Of a stretch of 60,824 nucleotides of DNA, positions 16,090-22,466 are shown piece after piece. Position 1 is the first letter of the stretch. Each line of letters opens with the position of its first letter. Position numbers and translations under genes: made by a program. The stretch covers positions 1 through 60,824 of the forward strand of contig BEHR01000022.1 in assembly GCA_002898555.1 (NCBI GenBank), read 5' to 3'. Source of the DNA: a bacterium HR15 (GTDB taxonomy: Bacteria; Armatimonadota; Fimbriimonadia; Fimbriimonadales; GBS-DC). The notes below the pieces were generated by a model. The model saw only the letters and a program-made list of their open reading frames with translations. It had not been told where the DNA came from and ran no database searches.

Positions 16090-16679
16090 CGTTGGGTGCC
16101 TCCTTGAACAGGTGGCAACAGGATTTCCATCTCCACCACCGCGCTTACCCCTTTGCTCGCGCTCGAATCGGCGGAAATTTGCACACCTGTCAGCTTAATC
16201 ACGAGGGGCATCCCCTCCAGGCTCTGCAGCCAACGCAGCACCTGCGAACTGGAACCGTTCAGGCGAAAGCGCAGCAAGCGCGTTTGCCAATCGCTTGTCG
16301 AGTTCGGTGTATTGGGGGCGCCAGGCTGTTCAGTGGTCTCCACACCGGTCACTATCAGTCCTTGCTGCTGGGCGACTCGGCTGAGCTGGCTGATGGCAAA
16401 TGCCTGCGCGTTCGGTACGCTGGTCAACTGCGCGGCGATTTTTTGCACCGTCTCCAGCAACATCCGCTCCTCCAACGGCAGTTCAGGCTGTGCAGGGGGT
16501 GCAAGCACCGACGCGCGATACGCTTCGGCTTCTGCCCGAACACGGGTCAATCGCACCCAGCCAATGCTTAGCAGCAACACAGAAGCGACCGCACTGCCTA
16601 TCGCGGCGATTTGCAGCCGTCTCAACCGGTCGGGTGTCAGCGTGAGTTGTGCCCAGAACCGGGTCAGCCAGCGGCTCAT
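16086..16679 (-). CDS. pilO: Type IV pilus inner-membrane protein PilO
   Basis: A 197-aa bitopic protein: a short cytoplasmic N-terminus, one transmembrane helix (IAAIGSAVASVLLLSIGWV, ~24-42), a coiled-coil start and a ferredoxin-like periplasmic domain (ISQLSRVAQQQGLIVTGVET, VLRWLQSLEGMPLVIKLTGV, VEMEILLP). PilO pairs with PilN to form the alignment subcomplex linking the cytoplasmic PilM ring to PilP/PilQ. It overlaps the neighbours on both sides by ATGA, the usual arrangement in pilMNOP operons. Confidence 0.85.
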   Translation of the reverse strand: MSRWLTRFWAQLTLTPDRLRRLQIAAIGSAVASVLLLSIGWVRLTRVRAEAEAYRASVLAPPAQPELPLEERMLLETVQKIAAQLTSVPNAQAFAISQLSRVAQQQGLIVTGVETTEQPGAPNTPNSTSDWQTRLLRFRLNGSSSQVLRWLQSLEGMPLVIKLTGVQISADSSASKGVSAVVEMEILLPPVQGGTQR

Positions 16680-17335
16680 GGATGCTCACCCCCTTCCGCA
16701 GCAGGAGCAGATGTAGGTTGCTCCGAAGGTGTGGGAACCGTCAGGCGAATCTCGAACTGGCTCTGCTGCCGAGTGTCCATGGTGCGCGTCACGGAGAGGG
16801 GTGTGATATCGGTAAATAGCCCCGTGTTGCGTAGTCGCTCGGTATAAAGGCGCACCGGTTCAAAGCCCTGTGTGCTGCCACGCAGGGTGATGGTCAGCCC
16901 CGTGTCGGGTTGATGGGCGATAGTGGCTTCCTGCAAGGTGGCGGCGCGGGGCAGCAAGCGTGTAATCGCCATCAGGATAAGATTGAATTCCAGCGTGCGC
17001 AGGCGAGCATGCTGCAACTGTTCCGTGGGAAAGGGCGGTGCAGATGGCTTCGTCTGTCCCTGTGCCATGCGCTCCAGACGCGCATGCCAGAAGGCACGCT
17101 GCTGAACCGCTTGCGGAAACTGATACGCCAGATAGAGTACGCCGCCCCCCATCGCCACCAGGCTGATGAGCAGCCCCAAGGTGCTGAGCTGTGCCTTTCG
17201 GATGGCGTGTTGCCGCCGGTTTGCCCACTCCGACAGCAGGTTCAGGGAATGCCAACCGCCTCTCGCCTCAGAAGGGATGGGCACGGAAGAGGTAGCCACA
17301 GCGGGATGTCTATTTGGGACGAGAAGCTTTCTCAT
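16676..17335 (-). CDS. pilN: Type IV pilus inner-membrane protein PilN
   Basis: A 219-aa bitopic protein. The N-terminal ~25 residues would bind PilM, although the canonical INLLP motif is only loosely present (HSLNLLSEW). A transmembrane helix follows (LSTLGLLISLVAMGGGVLYLAYQF, ~58-81, read as two halves), then a periplasmic ferredoxin-like domain (FNLILMAITRLLPRAATLQE, GLTITLRGSTQGFEPVRLYT, FEIRLTVP). I set the start at 17335, where the ATG overlaps the pilM stop by 4 nt; the longer frame reads through pilM sequence. The C-terminus is rich in Pro and Ala. Confidence 0.85.
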   Translation of the reverse strand: MRKLLVPNRHPAVATSSVPIPSEARGGWHSLNLLSEWANRRQHAIRKAQLSTLGLLISLVAMGGGVLYLAYQFPQAVQQRAFWHARLERMAQGQTKPSAPPFPTEQLQHARLRTLEFNLILMAITRLLPRAATLQEATIAHQPDTGLTITLRGSTQGFEPVRLYTERLRNTGLFTDITPLSVTRTMDTRQQSQFEIRLTVPTPSEQPTSAPAAEGGEHP

Positions 17336-18468
17336 GCGGCTGGCACCCCCTCCACAGGCATAAGCAACTGAGAATCGGCTTCTGCCGCTCCCCATTCCAA
17401 CCTCCCGATTTCCAACTCCCCCTCCATCGCGGCGCCCAACGCGGATACATAGCGTCCCATCACCTCGGGTGAGCGATCCTGCACCTCCACACGCCATTTG
17501 AGCGCGTTCAGGATGTCACCTATTAAGCAGGTCAATCCCAAGCTATGTGAGCAGTAGCGTGTCAGCCCGTTCAAGACCGCCCCCTCGCCAGTGATGAGAA
17601 AACTATCCAGTAGCCCCAGATAGCTGCCTTCGGGAAAGCGCGAGCGCTGGAAATCGACCATGCGACGCATCTCAGAGGTGAGGCTGTGCAGAAAGCTCAA
17701 TAGCGAGACAGGGGGCAACCCCAACGGTTCGGGAAAATGAAGTGTGCCATGCTCGTCCAGCTGGCTCTGCTGGAGCAACGATTCCGCTTCCTCGAAGGTC
17801 GCTCCTAAGGCGCGCTGGACAGCTTCTATCGCGTCCTCCAGTCCGATACGCAGCGTGCGTGTAAACTCCAGATAGGTTTCACGGGCGATGGACATTTCGG
17901 TGTAGTCATATCGGATGGCAACGAGCGCGCTTGCCTTCCCACGCCAGAGCAGGCTGTGCGGGCGGTGATGGCGCGTGAGAACACGCACGAGCGCGTCCCC
18001 TTCAGGAAAGACGCTCACAGGCTGCAAGCCCGCGAGCAACACGGCGTCGAGGCGTGAGTGAACCACGGCTTCGGGGATGGCGATCAAGCGTGCAGGCATC
18101 GTGTCGCCCGAATGTTGATGCGCATGCGGGGGCACCCAAAAACGGTAAAGCATCGGCTCTTGCGTTGGCGGTAGATGACGCGGTGCCTCCAACGGGGCAG
18201 CGCGGTTCAGCTCCTCCGAGGACAAGCGCGGCACCTCCACCCACTTGTTGATGACATGCACGCCGCCCACCACAAGGCAAACCGTCGATTCGGGCACGCG
18301 CATCAAACGCAACAAGCGTGAAAGCGCGTCCGCCACGCGCAGCGGCTCCACCACAATGTCATCCACCACGCTCTCTGGCGGTGTGGGGCACTGCCCGAAT
18401 GCCAGTACCTCACCATTTGTGTAGCGTGTGAGATAAATTGCACGGCTGCCGATGTCCAGCCCAAGCAT
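17332..18468 (-). CDS. pilM: Type IV pilus assembly ATPase-fold protein PilM
   Basis: A 378-aa actin-like (FtsA-like) cytoplasmic protein that binds the PilN N-terminus and connects the motor ATPases to the envelope complex. It begins MLGLDIGSRAIYLTRY, the phosphate-1 loop of the actin fold; other parts are VCLVVGGVHVINKWVEVPR (~72-90), YDYTEMSIAR (~185-194) and SFLITGEGAVLNGLTRYC (~300). First gene of the pilMNOPQ operon. No Shine-Dalgarno is evident before the ATG. The 148 bp upstream (18469-18616) contain no other gene and may hold the operon promoter. Pilus ATPases PilB/PilT/PilC are not in the window. Confidence 0.9.
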   Translation of the reverse strand: MLGLDIGSRAIYLTRYTNGEVLAFGQCPTPPESVVDDIVVEPLRVADALSRLLRLMRVPESTVCLVVGGVHVINKWVEVPRLSSEELNRAAPLEAPRHLPPTQEPMLYRFWVPPHAHQHSGDTMPARLIAIPEAVVHSRLDAVLLAGLQPVSVFPEGDALVRVLTRHHRPHSLLWRGKASALVAIRYDYTEMSIARETYLEFTRTLRIGLEDAIEAVQRALGATFEEAESLLQQSQLDEHGTLHFPEPLGLPPVSLLSFLHSLTSEMRRMVDFQRSRFPEGSYLGLLDSFLITGEGAVLNGLTRYCSHSLGLTCLIGDILNALKWRVEVQDRSPEVMGRYVSALGAAMEGELEIGRLEWGAAEADSQLLMPVEGVPAA

Positions 18469-18616
18469 AGGACTGGTAATATTTTCGGCAACCGTGCGCT
18501 ACGCCATTACCCCTGCATGGCAGGTCCTGCCCCTTACCGTAATCATCGGCATGTATGGGCGCATCTGAGTGCGCTCTGTCTCATTCCCCGTCATCCCTCG
18601 CACACGAGCTGATACC

Positions 18617-19537
18617 CTAATCCACCACGAAGACCACCTTCATCGCCTGCAGGAAGTGGGTACGGGCGTCCTCGGCTAACAGTTTGGCGGCGTCGGCATC
18701 GCTGATGACCACATCGGTGGTGGCGACCGCACGGCGATAGACCCCGATGGGGCGGATGACCAACGGGTTGCTGCCCGCACGGGCATCTGCCCGCGCGGTG
18801 GACATGTCCCGATAATAGGAGGCCATCCCCTTTTCGATAAGCTGGTCAGGATCTATCTTGCCTGTGCCGTACAGCACCGTACCGTCCGCTTTGAGGATGC
18901 GCGGGGCCATCGCAGGCTGCACCTTCAGTCCACGCGCGTCGATAATCAGCCCAGTATAGTTCCCCTCGACGGGCGGCGATTCGACCGCAGGCGGGTTGGG
19001 GGCGACAAGTTCGATGTGTGGCGGCGACGGCTCAGGTAGCTTCGGCGGCGATGTGAGGGATGGTTTCAGCAATACACGGCTCAACCCGCGTTGACCGTAC
19101 ATCGCCGTGCCGACCGTCACCTGCACCGCTTCCTGACCTTCGATGAAGATTTTGCGCTCGTCCACCACTTGCGCGCCGCGAATGAACCCGTTGATGCTGG
19201 CGCGTATCTCCTCGCTCTGGGCGGTATAGTCCGCGCCCACATATTGGGCATCGATCTGGACGCGGTCGATGAGCATCAGCAGGTTGGCAAGCGCGTCGAG
19301 TCGGGCGTAGCCGCGTGCCTTGAGGTAAGCGCGGGCACGGTTCGGCTCGTCGCGCGGCATCAAGCCGACACCGGTGGCGGTCAACATGCCCTCCGACCAG
19401 TTAATCGCGCCGGCATCATACACCTCAATATAGCCGGCTTGCTGGGGCGGAGCCGATTTATCGCCGCTTTGGGCGTTGAGCAGCACGCTGCCGCCCATCA
19501 GCAGAAGCAGTAGGCTTATTAGAGTCGCGTTTCGCAT
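18617..19537 (-). CDS. LPP20-family-like exported protein
   Basis: The 306-aa product has a signal peptide (ATLISLLLLLMGGSVLLNA) but no clear lipobox. Residues ~35-165 match the LPP20 pattern: an ATG-type beta strand (LTATGVGL), an Ala/Arg-rich helix (YLKARGYARLDALANLLMLI) and a paired strand region (DERKIFIEGQEAVQVTVG). After a Pro-rich linker a C-terminal domain follows (YTGLIIDARGLKVQPAMAPR, ARTHFLQAMKVVFVVD). LPP20-like folds occur in H. pylori Lpp20 and in the flagellar H-ring protein FlgT. The start at 19537 has GGAGGTT upstream and lies 80 nt inside the end of the preceding gene. Probably an envelope complex component together with the next two entries. Confidence 0.65.
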   Translation of the reverse strand: MRNATLISLLLLLMGGSVLLNAQSGDKSAPPQQAGYIEVYDAGAINWSEGMLTATGVGLMPRDEPNRARAYLKARGYARLDALANLLMLIDRVQIDAQYVGADYTAQSEEIRASINGFIRGAQVVDERKIFIEGQEAVQVTVGTAMYGQRGLSRVLLKPSLTSPPKLPEPSPPHIELVAPNPPAVESPPVEGNYTGLIIDARGLKVQPAMAPRILKADGTVLYGTGKIDPDQLIEKGMASYYRDMSTARADARAGSNPLVIRPIGVYRRAVATTDVVISDADAAKLLAEDARTHFLQAMKVVFVVD

Positions 19538-20462
19538 GGTTTCGAACCTCCTTCTGTTCGGACCCGTCCGACCTGTCCGACAGGTCCAAAATCTGGTTAA
19601 TCCACAGCGTGGCGAGCGTGATGCGCCAGTCGGCATGGGGTTCCAGCACCACTTTACGCACAGCGCGTTGCACGGCTTCGCTATCGCCCGTGAAGCTGAC
19701 CGCTTTGGCTTCGCGCTGCAGCAGCGCAGAGGGTGTCGTGGTGCCGCTGCCTTCTGGGCGTGTTCGGGAAGGTGGCACCACTTGAAGCAGCAGGTGCGCC
19801 TGCCAGCTGGCAAAGAGATCCCCCAGCGCATAAGGCGCGTCGGAATCAGCCCATCGCTTGACAGGTTCCACCTGAATCTCGGCAAGGAGTTGCCAGCTGT
19901 GGGCGGTCGGTTGCGAGTTGAGGCGCACCCCCATCTCGCGCAGCGATTCGAGCAAGGCGGCTTTCAGCGCGTTGCGCACGGGCGTCTCCAGCGCTGGCTC
20001 ACCAAAGTAGCGGATGGTTAGCGTGAGCGGGGGATGCCCCACCGTTTGCCACACTTCGCGCCAGTCGGCGGCGGTCTGGAGCTGGGTCAACGACACGACC
20101 TCTGCCTTGACGCGCACATAGACACATCCATCGACAACGCGCGGTGCACCAAGCGGTTGCCAGCGGAGAATAACGCCCTGCGCAAACGCCAGTTGCGCCT
20201 CATGCCGCAGCTCGCCCTCTTGACCCACTTCGAACCGGGCCAGTCGCACCCCGCACCCACTCTCAATCGCTTGTTGCAGAGCGCTGCGTGTCGCCTCGCG
20301 GATCGCTTGCGGATACGGCTTGCGCCACTCAGCGACCCCCTCCGACTCCACCACGATGGGCTCCAGACGCGCGCCACCCTGTGCAAAAGCGATTGCCGCT
20401 AAAAAGGCAAGTGGCAAACCGCGCATGACAAGTAAAAAGGTGGGTGCAACAGAGACTCTCAT
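19458..20462 (-). CDS. FlgT N-terminal-domain-like exported protein
   Basis: The 334-aa product has a signal peptide (PTFLLVMRGLPLAFLAAIAF) followed by a domain (~32-125) with the FlgT N-terminal pattern: ESEGVAEW, an Ala-rich helix with IREATRSALQQAIESGCGV, then GVILRWQPLG and VYVRVKAEVVSL. A second alpha/beta part (~135-290: LTLTIRYFGEPALETPVRNA, HLLLQVVPPS, VLEPHADWRITLATLWI) recalls the TolB/CsgG-like fold. The last ~30 residues are polar and run 80 nt into the next gene, an unusually long overlap. FlgT is a periplasmic flagellar H-ring protein in Vibrio; here the related domains are spread over three genes. Confidence 0.55.
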   Translation of the reverse strand: MRVSVAPTFLLVMRGLPLAFLAAIAFAQGGARLEPIVVESEGVAEWRKPYPQAIREATRSALQQAIESGCGVRLARFEVGQEGELRHEAQLAFAQGVILRWQPLGAPRVVDGCVYVRVKAEVVSLTQLQTAADWREVWQTVGHPPLTLTIRYFGEPALETPVRNALKAALLESLREMGVRLNSQPTAHSWQLLAEIQVEPVKRWADSDAPYALGDLFASWQAHLLLQVVPPSRTRPEGSGTTTPSALLQREAKAVSFTGDSEAVQRAVRKVVLEPHADWRITLATLWINQILDLSDRSDGSEQKEVRNHAKRDSNKPTASADGRQRAAQRPKRR

Positions 20463-21421
20463 GGCGAACCCTCCGGCGGATGCTCGCGCTTTTCGATGGC
20501 TTTCATCAAGTTATGAAGCAGTGCGGCGAGCCGCTCGCGTGTCAGTGGCGTGGCGCGTGCGCCTTCCCAGCCGACAACACCCTTTGCCCAATCGGGTATG
20601 TCCAGGTACGAGGAGCGGTTGGCAGGCAGCCGCGTCTTGCTCAGTTCCGTGAGCAGAAGCACCGCTTGCCCGCGGCTGATAGGACGGCTCGGATCGGACG
20701 GCTGATAACTCACAAAAGTACCGAGTTGCGCCTGCAGTCGCTGCAAGAGGGCAGCAAAATAGCAAGCGGACACCGGCTCTTCTGGGCGAAAAGTGCCGTC
20801 CGGATAGAGGCGCATCCAGCCATGCGCCAGCACATAGTCGATATGCCAGCGATAAGGGCTATGCTCGTAATCGCGCAGGTTCCGACTGGGCGGGATGCCC
20901 TCGTCGGGCAGTGGCTCGATGGGAATGCCGACCGGTAGCGTCTCGCCAATCAAGCGGCGATGCATGCGCTCCGCCGCACGCTGGGCAAGCGTTTCCCATT
21001 CGGTCCGTGCACCGCTCACCAGCTCCACCCCGCCTGTCAGCAACGCGCCTGTGCGCACATCGAGACAGCTCAACTCAATTTGTAAGCGTGTTCCGTCGCT
21101 GGTGACGCGCCCAATCAGCAGCCAGTTCGCGGGCGCAAGCGGCGCACTCTTACTGTCAGAATCGCCTGTTAGCCCCGATTCGCGCAGGCGTTGCTCCTGC
21201 AGGAGGGCGCGCGCCTGCAATCGATCGGCGATTTGCAGATGGGTGGAGAGGGTCAGGGTTTGCACGACCTGCTGGCGCACCTGCTGGATAAGGGTTGGCT
21301 CGCTGCCCTCGAAGTCGCCAATTGCCAGCGTCGGTTTGCTCGCCTGCGCCCAAACAAGGCTTAACCCCCCTATCAGGCACGGGAGCAGCCCCCACACGCG
21401 CCTTTGCCCATTGACCATCAC
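20459..21421 (-). CDS. CsgG/TolB-like exported protein with SLH domain
   Basis: A 320-aa product with a signal peptide (LLPCLIGGLSLVWA), then a CsgG/FlgT-middle-like domain (~28-150: PTLAIGDFEGSE, LSTHLQIADRLQARALLQEQ, WLLIGRVTSDGTRLQIELSC, ETLAQRAAERMHRRLIGE). The C-terminal ~110 residues hold an S-layer-homology motif, HGWMRLYPDGTFRPEEPVS (~217-235), and a second degenerate one containing the stretch DIPDWAKGVVGW. SLH domains bind secondary cell-wall polymers or peptidoglycan, so the protein may anchor a ring to the wall. It overlaps the FlgT-like gene by 4 nt (ATGA). Confidence 0.65.
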   Translation of the reverse strand: MMVNGQRRVWGLLPCLIGGLSLVWAQASKPTLAIGDFEGSEPTLIQQVRQQVVQTLTLSTHLQIADRLQARALLQEQRLRESGLTGDSDSKSAPLAPANWLLIGRVTSDGTRLQIELSCLDVRTGALLTGGVELVSGARTEWETLAQRAAERMHRRLIGETLPVGIPIEPLPDEGIPPSRNLRDYEHSPYRWHIDYVLAHGWMRLYPDGTFRPEEPVSACYFAALLQRLQAQLGTFVSYQPSDPSRPISRGQAVLLLTELSKTRLPANRSSYLDIPDWAKGVVGWEGARATPLTRERLAALLHNLMKAIEKREHPPEGSP

Positions 21422-21502
21422 ACTTCACCCCGCTATTAGACGATTCGGCATAACATTCCGAGACTCCTGCCGAACCCGTCGCAGCGGGCGATCCGGTGAC
21501 TC

Positions 21503-21904
21503 CTATGCCAGTCCGCGCTCCTTCAGGTATTCCCGATAGACGGCGACCGCCTGCGGCATGGTGCTGGTCAACTGCATGATGCCGCTGACGCGTCCTTTGG
21601 GCTGAATCTTGCGCTGGGTGAACGCCATCATCGCGTTCTCCTGACCCGTGTAGAGCCTGTGGAACAGGTCCGCAGTGAGCGTCAGCGCGGCTTCCTCCTC
21701 ACCATCGGGCTTCTCGGTGCAAAGTTCCAACTTGCCGCCGCGTGTGTCGATCCAGAAGTCGATGTCAGGCTGACGAATATGAATCGCAATCAGCATATCG
21801 AGCTTCTGCCAACCTTCCCGAATCTCGTCCACATTGCGCAACCGGTCAATGAACTCGAACACGAACGCCTTCGCTTGCTCCGGATCCTTGTAGGGAAATC
21901 CCAT
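21503..21904 (-). CDS. SCP2 sterol-binding-domain protein
   Basis: A 133-aa single-domain protein of the SCP2/lipid-binding fold (residues ~25-115: AIHIRQPDIDFWIDTRGGKL, LTADLFHRLYTGQENAMMAF, KIQPKGRVSGIMQL). Bacterial stand-alone SCP2 proteins bind hydrophobic ligands; the ligand here is unknown. There is no signal peptide, so it is cytoplasmic. ATG 21904 has GGAGG 10 nt upstream; a GTG at 21913 would overlap it. It lies 81 nt ahead of the CsgG-like gene on the same strand. Confidence 0.8.
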   Translation of the reverse strand: MGFPYKDPEQAKAFVFEFIDRLRNVDEIREGWQKLDMLIAIHIRQPDIDFWIDTRGGKLELCTEKPDGEEEAALTLTADLFHRLYTGQENAMMAFTQRKIQPKGRVSGIMQLTSTMPQAVAVYREYLKERGLA

Positions 21905-21991
21905 TCTCAACACCTCCTGTACAGGGCTTCGACAGGCTCACCTTTTTCTCCTGCCAAAAATCGACTGTCCAGTCAGTGGAGCGAGCCAAAG

Positions 21992-22106
21992 CCTCACCCC
22001 CAGCCCCTCTCCCAGAGGGAGAGGGTGTTGCCCTCACCCCCAGCCCCTCTCCCAGAGGGAGAGGGTGTTGCCCTCACCCCCAGCCCCTCTCCCAGAGGGA
22101 GAGGGG
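21992..22106. repeat. Three tandem copies of a 40-bp palindromic element (module B)
   Basis: Units start at 21992, 22031 and 22071. Each contains CCCTCACCCCCAGCCCCT followed by the palindrome CCTCTCCCAGAGGGAGAGG and, between copies, GTGTTG. Single copies occur at 27020-27057, 60556 and 60646, and a fragment at 7477. Similar sequences are scattered in many bacterial genomes; here one copy has been amplified in tandem between SCP2 and a MITE-like element. Confidence 0.9.
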
Positions 22107-22145
22107 AGTGGAGGGCGAACCACTCTCGCTGCTCACTACTTGTTA

Positions 22146-22416
22146 GAGACTGTTTAAAAATGGTAGGGACAGGCTGGCGCATCTGCCCGAAACTCACACT
22201 GGAGGGCGAGCGTCCCTGCGAGCCGACATGCGTGACGAAGATAGTCCTGTTTTAGTGCGGCGCCGGTTGGAACGGCTCGGCGGGAGCCTCGCCCTCCAGG
22301 TTCGGCTCAGCAGGAGCCTTGCCCTCCAGGTTCGGCTCGGCGGGAGCCTCGCCCTCCAAAATGCTCCAGCGTGAATGCCTGCCCATCTCCTTGAACTCCA
22401 GTTTTTAAACAGCCTC
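22146..22416. mobile_element. MITE-like element with terminal inverted repeats, 271 bp
   Basis: The left end reads GAGACTGTTTAAAAATGG and the right end, reversed, GAGGCTGTTTAAAAACTGG. TTA flanks both ends (22143-22145 and 22417-22419), a possible 3-bp target duplication. TNA duplications and GAG-type ends are typical of the IS1031/IS427 groups of the IS5 family, so a non-autonomous derivative is likely. No transposase is encoded. Inside are three tandem 30-bp module C copies. It ends 35 bp before the -10 of the next gene. Confidence 0.6.
22269..22358. repeat. Three tandem 30-bp repeats (module C) inside the MITE
   Basis: Units at 22269, 22299 and 22329 read about CGGCTCGGCGGGAGCC followed by TCGCCCTCCA, with two or three substitutions between them. 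Each unit can fold (GGCTC facing GGAGCC). The reverse complement, GGAGGGCGAG plus GCTCCCGCCGAGCCG, matches single copies at 27058-27078, 34556-34584, 38575-38596, 60595-60614 and about 60685-60705. Confidence 0.8.
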
Positions 22417-22451
22417 TTACTTGCTTTGCAGGAATCGTCTCGTCAACGGTG

Positions 22452-22457
22452 TATAAT
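22452..22457 (+). promoter_or_regulatory. -10 box, leaderless spacing
   Basis: TATAAT ends 9 nt before the ATG at 22467, the same spacing seen for gyrA, argH and the gene at 60788. There is no Shine-Dalgarno. Confidence 0.6.
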
Positions 22458-22466
22458 AAAAGCGTG

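Noticed and set aside
21992-22106. Possible CRISPR-like array
   Set aside because: The three units are directly tandem with a 6-base constant join and no variable spacers, so it is an amplified palindromic element.
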